The notes under the pieces are model-generated. The model was not told the DNA's origin. It made no database searches and saw only the letters and a list, made by a program, of their open reading frames with translations. Of a stretch of 18,967 nt of DNA, positions 1-6,864 are shown one piece after another (position 1 is the first letter of the stretch; every line of letters begins with the position of its first letter). Source of the stretch: Firmicutes bacterium UBA1191 (GTDB lineage: Bacteria > Bacillota > Clostridia > Peptostreptococcales > Anaerovoracaceae). Where the stretch lies: NCBI GenBank assembly GCA_002310095.1, contig DBYH01000001.1:62088-81054 (forward strand). The letters are read 5' to 3'. Both the position numbers and the translations under genes were made by a program.

Positions 1-138
1 ATGTGCATGCCTGGAGATAACATCACGATGACAATCAAGCTGATCACCCCGATCGCTATCGAAGAGGGACTGAGATTCGCTATCAGAGAAGGCGGAAGAA
101 CAGTAGGATCAGGCGTTGTAGTTGAGGTTATCGAATAA
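1..138 (+). CDS. tuf: Elongation factor Tu, C-terminal end (partial)
   Basis: The first 46 codons of the window read in frame 1 to a TAA at 136-138. They encode the conserved end of EF-Tu: the M-P-G-D-N segment, an I-x-P-I-A-I-E-E-G stretch, then the near-invariant R-E-G-G-R-T-V-G-S-G-V-V and a final V-I-E. This is the last part of beta-barrel domain III, which contacts aminoacyl-tRNA and EF-Ts. The GTPase domain lies upstream of the window, so the gene is partial only because of the window edge. An intrinsic terminator follows 26 bases after the stop, so tuf appears to end its operon here, as it often does after the str operon genes. Confidence 0.96.
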   Translation: MCMPGDNITMTIKLITPIAIEEGLRFAIREGGRTVGSGVVVEVIE

Positions 139-164
139 GCGGAACTAAAATTACAAATAATTCC

Positions 165-193
165 AAAGACGGTCTTTATAGGCCGTCTTTTTT
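165..193 (+). terminator. Intrinsic terminator of tuf
   Basis: AAAGACGG (165-172) pairs with CCGTCTTT (183-190) around a 10-base loop and is followed by a run of T to 193. It sits 26 bases after the tuf stop codon. Confidence 0.88.
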
Positions 194-203
194 GTGGTAA
201 AAT
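175..203 (+). promoter_or_regulatory. Possible sigma-A promoter for the yhaM operon
   Basis: TTTATA (175-180), a 17-base spacer and TAAAAT (198-203) form a plausible promoter that would start transcription near 210. The -35 match is weak and lies inside the tuf terminator hairpin, so this call rests mainly on the -10 box and on the need for a promoter between the terminator and the next gene. Confidence 0.4.
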
Positions 204-247
204 ATGCGTACCTGTGGGGTAACGGGACTTGAGAAAGGTGATATTGA

Positions 248-1207
248 ATGAAGGACCATTTTGTAAGCAATCTTAAGACGAACGATAAGATCACGACCTA
301 CCTGATGGTCAGGGAGGCGGAACTTAAAAACGGGTCCAACGGAAAGACATATCTGGACCTTCTGCTTAGTGACTGCACCGGCGAAATAAGGGGCAAGAAG
401 TGGAACATAGCCGATGAGGAAGTCCCGGGCCTTGAACGCATAAAGGAAGGAAACATCATAAAGGTAGAGGCTCATGTCAGAGAGTGGAAGGGCATGAAGC
501 AGCTCAACATCTCGCGCATCAGACTTACCGGCGCGGAGGACAAACTGGATGATGCTGACTTTGTGAAAACGGCACCGGAGGATCCTCAGGAGATGTACGA
601 CTATATCCTCGGGAAGGCGAAAGGACTGAGCGACAGCCAGCTGTCTGCTCTTTGCGTGAGAGTGCTTGAGGACCATAAGGAAAAGCTCCTGTACTACCCG
701 GGGGCTGCGAGGAACCACCACGCCGAGATGGGCGGACTATTGTGGCACATGAAGCGCATGCTGATGATGGCCGAGAGAGTCTGCGAGGTCTATGCGAATC
801 TCGACAGGGATCTGCTTATGGCCGGCGTGATGCTTCACGACATAGAGAAGATAACGGAGATTCTTTCGAACGAACTGGGAATCTCACCGGGATACTCCTT
901 CGAAGGAAAGATGCTGGGGCACCTGGTTCTCAGCGTCCGCGAGCTGGAGAAGATCTGCAGCGAAATGGGATTCGATGAGGAGAAAAAGGTGATGCTGGAG
1001 CACATGATGATCTCCCACCACTACGAACCGGAGTGGGGAAGCCCGATCAGGCCGCTGTTCCCGGAGGCCGAGATGCTCCACTACCTCGACATGATCGATG
1101 CCAAGATGTACGACATGGAGGAGGCGGTCGGAAAGACCGAACCGGGCGAGTTCAGCGAACGCGTATGGACTTTGGATAACAGGACTATTTACCATAAGAA
1201 AGGATAA
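248..1207 (+). CDS. yhaM: YhaM-family 3'-5' exoribonuclease (OB fold + HD domain)
   Basis: The 319-residue protein matches the architecture of YhaM/CBF1, a Gram-positive 3'-5' exoribonuclease that trims mRNA ends and can also degrade single-stranded DNA. Residues about 10-100 form an OB-fold nucleic-acid binding region. Residues about 155-300 form the HD metal-dependent hydrolase domain: an HHAEMGGLLWH segment (157-167), the HD pair at H197-D198, the ISHHYEPEWGSP motif (about 255-266) typical of this family, and a D-M-I-D-A-K-M segment near 281-287. The usual LHDIGK reads LHDIEK here, a small deviation. AAAGGTG (234-240) lies 7 bases before the ATG. The next gene begins 5 bases after the stop. 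The length is normal for the family. Family assignment is strong; substrate preference is inferred. Confidence 0.9.
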   Translation: MKDHFVSNLKTNDKITTYLMVREAELKNGSNGKTYLDLLLSDCTGEIRGKKWNIADEEVPGLERIKEGNIIKVEAHVREWKGMKQLNISRIRLTGAEDKLDDADFVKTAPEDPQEMYDYILGKAKGLSDSQLSALCVRVLEDHKEKLLYYPGAARNHHAEMGGLLWHMKRMLMMAERVCEVYANLDRDLLMAGVMLHDIEKITEILSNELGISPGYSFEGKMLGHLVLSVRELEKICSEMGFDEEKKVMLEHMMISHHYEPEWGSPIRPLFPEAEMLHYLDMIDAKMYDMEEAVGKTEPGEFSERVWTLDNRTIYHKKG

Positions 1208-1212
1208 GACAC

Positions 1213-2478
1213 ATGATAAAAAGACCTGACGAAATCACTCAGATAATCAGGAAATTCGACAGAGCGGGATACGATGTGGTATACGCGGGACAGTGCATCA
1301 CGGGCTCAATAATGGGCGAGGAGGCGCTGGACTGGGATCTCTACACCGAATGTCCGCAGGACAAGGTCCGCGAGATGTTCCCGGATGGAGAAGCCCTCGG
1401 CAAGAGGACCACGCGTCTGGACTACACGGAGTTTGTGGAATCCACACATGTCAACGAGGCTGACCGCTTCGAGGGAGTTGTCGCGGACATCATCACACTC
1501 GAGGGGCCGATCGAGGAACAGCTGAAAGTTTACGACTTCACGTGCGAGGCCCTCGGCGAGCACTCCAACGGAGCGTCTGTCGACCCGTTCGGCGGCCGCA
1601 ATGACATGAGGCAGAAACTTCTCAAGCCTGTAGGCGATTTCGACGCGAAACTGAAGAAGCAGCCTGACCTGGCGTGGAAGGTTCTTCGCTATGTCGGTCT
1701 CTACGGATTCGATTTGAACAGGGAAATATTCAACGCCATACAGTCGAACCGCGAGCTTGTCACCATCGCTGACAAGGATATCATCCTCAACGAGTTCACC
1801 ACCGCCATTACCGGCAACTACGCGGGCAAGTTCCTGAAGATGCTGAGCGGACTCGGACTTCTCGAAGCCATTATCGGCCCTGAGGGAAGCTCTGCCATGC
1901 CGAGAGAGAAGAAGGACTACGAGAAGCTCTCGGATAACATAGACAAAACGAAGAAGATTCCTCTCAGAAGACTGGGACTGTTCTACCTCGTGTTCGACAG
2001 ACATTACAAAAAGGCGCTGCATTATCTGCCTCAGGATGAGGAGAGTCTGGACTATCTGGAGGAGGCTAAGAGGCTCTGCCCTAAGCTGCACTTCTGCAGA
2101 AACGACGAGATGCTGAAGGACTACATATCCAAGCTCGGATGGAGAAAGTATAACTTCTACGACAAGCTCCTGAAAGCGCAGAACATAGTATACGAGCTGG
2201 ACAACCAGCAGCAGGTCGCCCGTGACGCTATCATCAAGGTCATTCTGCATCAGCATCAGCCGATCTTCGTGGAAGACCTTGTAATCGACGCGGACGACAT
2301 CATAGAAGCGGGTATAACTGACGATCCGGACAGAGCGGAGTATCTGCTCGAGCTTTTGCTTACGCCGGTTCATAAGGACATGGAGAACAACGAGAGGGAT
2401 ACGCTTCTCAAGTTCGCCAGAGGCTTCAACAAGAGCCGCCTCAGGAGAACATTCAGAGACGTCAAATGGCTGAGATAA
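1213..2478 (+). CDS. Divergent class II CCA-adding enzyme/poly(A) polymerase-like nucleotidyltransferase
   Basis: The 421-residue protein aligns by eye with the class II tRNA nucleotidyltransferase/poly(A) polymerase family. Its head domain has the DxD pair (D40-W-D42) in the right place, a family-typical E-E-Q-L-x-x-x-D-F-T segment (101-110), VDPFGG (123-128) and a following VGD (140-142). The neck region continues with LRYVGLYGFD (158-167) and an AGKFLKMLSGLGLLEAI-like helix. Key recognition motifs are degenerate. GGxVRD reads AGQCIT (25-30), the RRD of motif B reads VYD (106-108), and the EDxxRxxR motif keeps only its last arginine. It may be a tRNA-repair, tailing or non-catalytic RNA-binding paralogue rather than a true CCA enzyme. 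AAGAAAGGA (1196-1204), overlapping the yhaM stop, is its ribosome binding site. It overlaps recD2 by 13 bases. No second CCA-type gene is in the window for comparison. Confidence 0.82.
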   Translation: MIKRPDEITQIIRKFDRAGYDVVYAGQCITGSIMGEEALDWDLYTECPQDKVREMFPDGEALGKRTTRLDYTEFVESTHVNEADRFEGVVADIITLEGPIEEQLKVYDFTCEALGEHSNGASVDPFGGRNDMRQKLLKPVGDFDAKLKKQPDLAWKVLRYVGLYGFDLNREIFNAIQSNRELVTIADKDIILNEFTTAITGNYAGKFLKMLSGLGLLEAIIGPEGSSAMPREKKDYEKLSDNIDKTKKIPLRRLGLFYLVFDRHYKKALHYLPQDEESLDYLEEAKRLCPKLHFCRNDEMLKDYISKLGWRKYNFYDKLLKAQNIVYELDNQQQVARDAIIKVILHQHQPIFVEDLVIDADDIIEAGITDDPDRAEYLLELLLTPVHKDMENNERDTLLKFARGFNKSRLRRTFRDVKWLR

Positions 2479-4721
2479 TGGAGTATGAAGGCGTAATCGC
2501 CGAGATAATATTTCATAATAAAGAAAACGGCTACACTGTAGCCGTTTTTGAACTTGAAGAAGACAGTTTCACCATCGTAGGCACAATGCCGGGCGCCGCC
2601 CAGGGCAAAAGCTGCAGGATCCGGGGAGAGTTCATCGAGGATCCGAGATACGGTGAGCAGTTCAAAGTGATGGCCTACGAGGAGGTCATGCCTTCGACGA
2701 AGGAAGGCATCAAGGATTTCCTGGCGTCAGGAACGATCAAGGGTGTAGGCAGGAAAACAGCCGCCGCCATAGTCGCCAGGTTCGGCGAGGACACTTTTGA
2801 TGTAATCGAAAAACACCCCGAAAGGCTCCGCGAGGTTCCCGGGATCGGGGAAAAAGTAGCCGCGAAGATCGCGGAAGCATTCGCCCTCCACAGGGAATTC
2901 GCCAGAGTGAGCATGACCCTGCAGCAGTACGGGATCACGGCGGTCCAGACCATGAAACTCTACGAGGTCTACGGCGCCGATACGGTCGACGTTGTGCTGG
3001 AGAATCCCTACAGGCTGACAGACGAGGTCTTCGGAATCGGCTTCAGGAAGGCGGACTCCATCGCGGCCAAGATAGGCATCGCGCCCGACGACGCTTTCAG
3101 AATAAAGAGCGGCATTAAATTTACCCTGAGCTGGTTCGCCGGCGAGGGTAACACATATCTTCCGGAGGAGATGCTCTGCGAGAAGGCTGGAGCCCTCCTC
3201 GAGCAGCCCCGCGAGCTGGTGGCCGGTCATCTGGAGCAGATGGCTTTTTTCGGGGACGTGCATATCGATGCCATCGAAGGGCAGAGAGTCGTCTATCTGG
3301 CGGCCTACTTCATGGCGGAACAGAACGTGGCGGGGAGAATAAGGAATCTCGTGAACGCCGAACTGAAACCGATCATGGGCAGCCCTGAGACACTCATAGA
3401 GAGGACTGAGTCCTCCACGGGAATAAAACTGAGCGAGCAGCAGAAGAGGGCCGTCATGAACTGTCTGGGAGAAGGTGTGTCCGTGATCACGGGCGGACCT
3501 GGAACAGGCAAGACGACCATCATCAACGCTATAATAAACATACTTCAGGACAGCGGACTGAAGACGGCCATTGCGGCGCCGACAGGAAGGGCCGCCAAGC
3601 GCATAACGGAGACAAGCGGACATCCCGCTTCGACCATACACAGACTTCTGGAGTACACTTTCTACGACGGCGGAAAGGGCGAGTTCGGCAGGAACGCGGA
3701 GAATCCCCTCGAGTACGACGCTGTCGTAGTGGACGAGGCGTCCATGATCGACCTGATGCTCATGAACGGTCTTGTCAACGCCATACTTCCGGGCAGCAGA
3801 TTCATAATCGTTGGAGACGATGACCAGCTTCCTTCTGTCGGAGCGGGCAACGTCCTGCGCGACATCATCGCCAGCGAATATGTCCACTGCACGAAGCTCA
3901 AGGAGATCTTCAGACAGGCGGGAGAGAGCATGATAGTCGTCAACGCCCACAGAATCAACCAGGGCGAATATCCGGACTGCAACGCCAAGGACAAGGATTT
4001 CTTCCTGCTCCGCCGAAAGAGCGAGAAGGAGATGCTGGAAACCATCAAAGAACTGTGCCTGGTCAGACTTCCTGAGTACTACTCGGACCTGGTTCCGGGA
4101 GGACTGAAGCCGGTCAGGGACATCCAGGTCCTGACACCGGTACGAAAGGGTACCCTTGGCTGCGTCAGCATGAACAGGGATCTTCAGCAGATACTCAATC
4201 CACAGACCTTCGACGATTTCGGCGAGCCTGAGAAGGCCGAGAAGACCTACGGGGACAAGCTCTTCCGTGAGGGCGACAAGGTCATGCAGATACGTAACAA
4301 CTACGAGCTCAAGTGGAAGAACCGGGAGGACTTCACCGACGGCGAAGGCATCTTCAACGGGGACGTGGGATTTGTCCAGACCATAGATCTGGAATTCGGT
4401 GAGATGGCAGTCGTCTTCGATGACGTGCGCTACGTGACTTATACTTTCAGCCAGCTGGATGAGCTGGAGCTGGCCTACGCCATAACCGTACACAAGAGTC
4501 AGGGCAGCGAGTTTCCTATCGTCGTTATGCCGATGAGCTGGTTCCCGCCTGTGCTGGCGACCAGGAACCTGCTGTACACGGGAGTGACGAGGGGAAAACA
4601 GATAGTCGTGCTGGTCGGCTCCGAGGACAAGATGAACGGCATGGTGGACAACAACAGGATCAGCCAGCGCTATTCGGGCCTGGCCTGGAGACTGAAGAAG
4701 TTCTTTAACATAGACGGGTAA
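2466..4721 (+). CDS. recD2: RecD2-type ATP-dependent 5'-3' DNA helicase
   Basis: The 751-residue protein has the full RecD2 (SF1B) layout. An N-terminal OB-like region (about 5-75) is followed by tandem helix-hairpin-helix repeats (about 80-140, including a VPGIGEKVA segment) and a linker domain. The motor has Walker A GGPGTGKTT (343-351, Lys349), DEAS (D423-E424), GDDDQLPSVG (450-459), an AYAITVHKSQGSEFP motif (670-684) and motif VI LLYTGVTR (702-709). RecD2 acts without RecBC in DNA repair and replication-fork maintenance in Bacillus and Deinococcus. The start is ambiguous: ATG 2466 overlaps the upstream gene by 13 bases, and ATG 2478 forms a TAATG junction with the upstream stop. Neither has a strong ribosome binding site, so translational coupling is likely. 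Confidence 0.96.
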   Translation: MAEIMEYEGVIAEIIFHNKENGYTVAVFELEEDSFTIVGTMPGAAQGKSCRIRGEFIEDPRYGEQFKVMAYEEVMPSTKEGIKDFLASGTIKGVGRKTAAAIVARFGEDTFDVIEKHPERLREVPGIGEKVAAKIAEAFALHREFARVSMTLQQYGITAVQTMKLYEVYGADTVDVVLENPYRLTDEVFGIGFRKADSIAAKIGIAPDDAFRIKSGIKFTLSWFAGEGNTYLPEEMLCEKAGALLEQPRELVAGHLEQMAFFGDVHIDAIEGQRVVYLAAYFMAEQNVAGRIRNLVNAELKPIMGSPETLIERTESSTGIKLSEQQKRAVMNCLGEGVSVITGGPGTGKTTIINAIINILQDSGLKTAIAAPTGRAAKRITETSGHPASTIHRLLEYTFYDGGKGEFGRNAENPLEYDAVVVDEASMIDLMLMNGLVNAILPGSRFIIVGDDDQLPSVGAGNVLRDIIASEYVHCTKLKEIFRQAGESMIVVNAHRINQGEYPDCNAKDKDFFLLRRKSEKEMLETIKELCLVRLPEYYSDLVPGGLKPVRDIQVLTPVRKGTLGCVSMNRDLQQILNPQTFDDFGEPEKAEKTYGDKLFREGDKVMQIRNNYELKWKNREDFTDGEGIFNGDVGFVQTIDLEFGEMAVVFDDVRYVTYTFSQLDELELAYAITVHKSQGSEFPIVVMPMSWFPPVLATRNLLYTGVTRGKQIVVLVGSEDKMNGMVDNNRISQRYSGLAWRLKKFFNIDG

Positions 4722-4727
4722 AAGCAG

Positions 4728-5648
4728 ATGATGACGATGACGCGAAAACTTACAGCCGCGATGATTGCCGCGATCATGGCGATGACCATGACCACATGTG
4801 TTGCCTTTGCGGAAGATGCGCCTGACGACATGACCGGCAGCAAAACGACATGCGAGGCGCCTGTGATCAAAGTGAAGGAAAAAGGCCCGGCGCTCAAGGT
4901 TTCCTGGGAAGAGGTCAAAGGCGCGCAGAGCTACGAGGTGTACAGGAGTTATTCCTCCGAGAAAAGAGGGAAGCTGCTGAAAATGGTCACGGACAAGCAT
5001 TCGTACAAGGATAAGAAAGTCGCCTCCGGGAAGACGGCTTACTACCGTGTGCGCGTCCGCATGAAAAACGGAAGCGCCTCGGACTACTCCAAACCGGTTT
5101 CCGGCAGGATCTTCAGGGTCTACATCGAGACGGGACACGGAACCAACATTAACGGCGTATGGGACCCGGGATGCACATGGGGGAAATATCAGGAAGCAAA
5201 GCTCATGATCCCGATATGCAAATCCATGGCGAAGCAGCTGCGCAAAAGAGGCGTCTACGTGTACACGGACGCGGAAGACGGCAACAACAGGAATATCAGA
5301 TGGGTCCTGAACAATCTCAGAAGCCGCAGGGTCAGCGTGCTGGTGAACGTTCACTGCGACGATCAGGACAATCCGAAGGGAACCCTGCCTTTGTACAGAT
5401 ACAAGGAACAGAAGAAGCTGGCAAAATGTCTGAACGACGCCGTTCACAAGAAAGTGGAAATTGAGGACAGAGGCCTCGAAAAGAGGAAGGACCTCATGAC
5501 GCTGAACGAAACGAAAGACTATTGCGTGGCCTGCCTCTTCGAAACGGGAAATATCAAGAAGGACAACAAGATACTGCGCAAGAAGTACAAAGCTTACGGC
5601 AAGGGACTGGCGATGGGGGTATGCGATTACCTTGGCGTAGAATGGTAG
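4728..5648 (+). CDS. Secreted FN3-domain N-acetylmuramoyl-L-alanine amidase (amidase_3)
   Basis: The 306-residue protein starts with a Sec signal peptide (two basic residues, a hydrophobic core rich in Ala/Met, probable cleavage after AFA at residue 28). Residues about 43-128 look like a fibronectin type III domain (the VSWEEVKGAQSYEVYR segment and later YYRVRVR). The remainder is an amidase_3 domain cleaving the MurNAc-L-Ala bond of peptidoglycan. The zinc ligands are visible as H137 (in TGHGT), E156 (Q-E-A) and H209 (VHC), with the catalytic glutamate at E272 (FETGN). It begins 6 bases after recD2 and ends 7 bases before comF, so it is co-transcribed with DNA-metabolism genes. Three ATGs cluster at 4728, 4731 and 4737 and none has a clear ribosome binding site, so the exact start is uncertain by up to three residues. 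Confidence 0.88.
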   Translation: MMTMTRKLTAAMIAAIMAMTMTTCVAFAEDAPDDMTGSKTTCEAPVIKVKEKGPALKVSWEEVKGAQSYEVYRSYSSEKRGKLLKMVTDKHSYKDKKVASGKTAYYRVRVRMKNGSASDYSKPVSGRIFRVYIETGHGTNINGVWDPGCTWGKYQEAKLMIPICKSMAKQLRKRGVYVYTDAEDGNNRNIRWVLNNLRSRRVSVLVNVHCDDQDNPKGTLPLYRYKEQKKLAKCLNDAVHKKVEIEDRGLEKRKDLMTLNETKDYCVACLFETGNIKKDNKILRKKYKAYGKGLAMGVCDYLGVEW

Positions 5649-5655
5649 AGAGAAG

Positions 5656-6486
5656 ATGGGATTAAGAGATTTGACCGATGAAATCACAGAGGCGGTTTTT
5701 CCGTCCAATATTTACTGCGAAGTGTGCGGCAGCCTGATCGACAGGAGCCGCCCTTATGCTCTTTGCGATAAATGCGTCACCCGGATGCACTGGATCACCG
5801 GCAGCACCTGCGGCGTCTGCGGCAAGGCCCTTCCGGATACCTACCGCGGCTTCGACGAGAGCGGCAGGCAGGTCTGCTACGACTGCAGAACGCGGGCCCA
5901 TTACTTCACGAGGGGCTGGAGCTGCCTCAGCTACGGCCTTCACGAACGCGAGGTAATGATGGCCATAAAATACAACGGCAAAGGCTACCTGGCGCGCAAG
6001 ATGGGCGACATTATGTTCGACCGCATGGAAACTCTCATCGAGGAGGCGCGCCGGCAGGGGATAAAACCATTCGACATGGTCATCCCCGTGCCTGTGGGAC
6101 AGAAGAGGCTGGTGAAGAGAGGCTACAACCAGTCCGAATTCATGGCGCGGCAGTTCCTGCGCAGGTGGGCGGACGCGGACAGGGAATCGGAGTTCGATCC
6201 GACCTGCCCGAAGCTTGAGACTCACATTCTCGGGCGGAGCAGGGAGACGGCGATGCTGCGCAGCATGAATCCCGAGGAGAGGAGACTGGCCCTGCGGGAT
6301 GCTTTTGCGGTAAACCCGGCGCTCGCGCACCGCATCGAAGGCCGGAGCGTATTGCTCATAGACGATATATATACGACCGGCGCGACTGCCGACTCCTGCA
6401 GCAAAACCCTGCTTGAAGCGGGAGCCTCGGAGGTCTACCTGCTCACACTGGCGTCCGGCGGAAACCGCAGGCCGAAGGATGAATGA
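5656..6486 (+). CDS. comFC: ComF family protein (ComFC-like phosphoribosyltransferase fold)
   Basis: The 276-residue protein has two N-terminal CxxC pairs on each side of a short linker (C21/C24, C37/C40, C52/C55, C74/C77), which are probable zinc ribbons. A type I phosphoribosyltransferase domain follows. The PRPP-binding loop is LLIDDIYTTGAT (D236-D237 onward), preceded by the family-typical PVPVGQKRLVKRGYNQS segment. ComFC is required for DNA uptake during transformation in B. subtilis and other bacteria; its exact reaction is not settled. No comFA is adjacent, which is common in clostridia. A weak purine-rich site (GAGAGAAG, 5648-5655) precedes the ATG. The protein is slightly longer than many ComFC proteins because of the doubled cysteine region. 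Confidence 0.92.
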   Translation: MGLRDLTDEITEAVFPSNIYCEVCGSLIDRSRPYALCDKCVTRMHWITGSTCGVCGKALPDTYRGFDESGRQVCYDCRTRAHYFTRGWSCLSYGLHEREVMMAIKYNGKGYLARKMGDIMFDRMETLIEEARRQGIKPFDMVIPVPVGQKRLVKRGYNQSEFMARQFLRRWADADRESEFDPTCPKLETHILGRSRETAMLRSMNPEERRLALRDAFAVNPALAHRIEGRSVLLIDDIYTTGATADSCSKTLLEAGASEVYLLTLASGGNRRPKDE

Positions 6487-6507
6487 CGGGGAAAAAGATA
6501 TATTGCC

Positions 6508-6536
6508 TTGATTTTAATACTATCTGCGTGTAGAAT
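6508..6536 (+). promoter_or_regulatory. Sigma-A type promoter of the structured RNA
   Basis: TTGATT (6508-6513), an exact 17-base spacer and TAGAAT (6531-6536) would start transcription at the GGG of 6541-6543, just upstream of the 16-bp terminal helix of the RNA. It begins 21 bases after the comF stop. Confidence 0.68.
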
Positions 6537-6541
6537 GAACG

Positions 6542-6763
6542 GGCAACGAGCACGGAAAAGAGCGCTCTGCATATGATTCGGGTCTGTGATTGAAAGGCCA
6601 TGCCAGCTACGGGCGAAGGGTCCCACGTAAACCGCCGAAGAGCAGTAGGCGGCGATCATGGCGTAGTTTAGAAGTAAGTCCTCGGAGAAACTCCGGTCAA
6701 GGCGAGTGTGGGGGCAAAGATCAGGTCAGCCGGGTCATATGCAGAGCGCTTTTGTGCATTTTT
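6542..6763 (+). ncRNA. raiA RNA: Structured noncoding RNA, candidate raiA-motif RNA
   Basis: This stretch has no good coding frame but dense base complementarity. A perfect 16-bp helix closes it: AGCGCTCTGCATATGA (6561-6576) with its exact complement at 6735-6750. It is followed by TTTTGTGCATTTTT, which would act as an intrinsic terminator end. Inside are hairpins CCGCC/GGCGG (6632-6636 with 6648-6652) and CGGAG/CTCCG with an AAA loop (6683-6695), and GCCATG/CATGGC (6597-6602 with 6657-6662). Two crossing pairings suggest pseudoknots: CTAC/GTAG (6607-6610 with 6663-6666) and CCCAC/GTGGG (6622-6626 with 6708-6712). The gene downstream is hpf/raiA. The raiA motif is a known candidate RNA class of Firmicutes and Actinobacteria, roughly 200 nt, often found upstream of that gene. 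Identity is inferred from position, size and fold, not from an alignment. 6S RNA is less likely because the interior is branched rather than rod-like. Confidence 0.75.
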
Positions 6764-6765
6764 GG

Positions 6766-6791
6766 AACATCAAAAGGGCTCCTTTGACGTT
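6766..6791 (+). other. Imperfect hairpin between the RNA and the hpf promoter
   Basis: AAC-A-TCAAAAGG (6766-6777) can pair with CCTTTGA-C-GTT (6781-6791), with one mismatch and one bulged A around a GCT loop. No T-run follows, so it is not a standard terminator. Its 3' arm touches the -35 box of the hpf promoter, so it could be part of an operator. That function is speculative. Confidence 0.35.
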
Positions 6792-6818
6792 GTAAGCGTA
6801 GGTGTGATGTGTTAGAAT
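6790..6818 (+). promoter_or_regulatory. Extended -10 sigma-A promoter of hpf
   Basis: TTGTAA (6790-6795), a 17-base spacer and TAGAAT (6813-6818), preceded by the extended -10 element TGT (6810-6812), would start transcription near 6825. This makes hpf a transcription unit separate from the upstream RNA. Both promoters share the -10 context TAGAATGAA. Confidence 0.65.
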
Positions 6819-6829
6819 GAAGAAAAAGG

Positions 6830-6847
6830 GGCACAAGATATTGTGCC
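6830..6847 (+). promoter_or_regulatory. Leader hairpin next to the hpf ribosome binding site
   Basis: GGCACAA (6830-6836) pairs perfectly with TTGTGCC (6841-6847) around a GATA loop, only 2 bases before the Shine-Dalgarno sequence AAGGAGG (6850-6856). It would lie within the first 25 bases of the hpf transcript and could protect the 5' end or modulate ribosome loading. Confidence 0.6.
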
Positions 6848-6864
6848 TGAAGGAGGTTGTTATT

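Noticed and set aside
2727..5708. A very long minus-strand open frame opposite recD2 and the amidase
   Set aside because: It is a codon-bias shadow in G+C-rich coding DNA. The plus strand carries full-length recD2 and amidase genes with intact motifs, and the antisense translation resembles no protein family I know.
6542..6763. 6S RNA or RNase P RNA as the identity of the structured RNA
   Set aside because: The interior is branched with crossing pairings rather than one rod with a central bubble, and none of the conserved RNase P core sequences was seen. 6S is not excluded without a model search.
6817..6864. A longer hpf reading frame starting at ATG 6817
   Set aside because: That ATG lies inside the -10 box of the hpf promoter and has no ribosome binding site. 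ATG 6865 has AAGGAGG at 8 bases and gives the normal HPF N-terminus.
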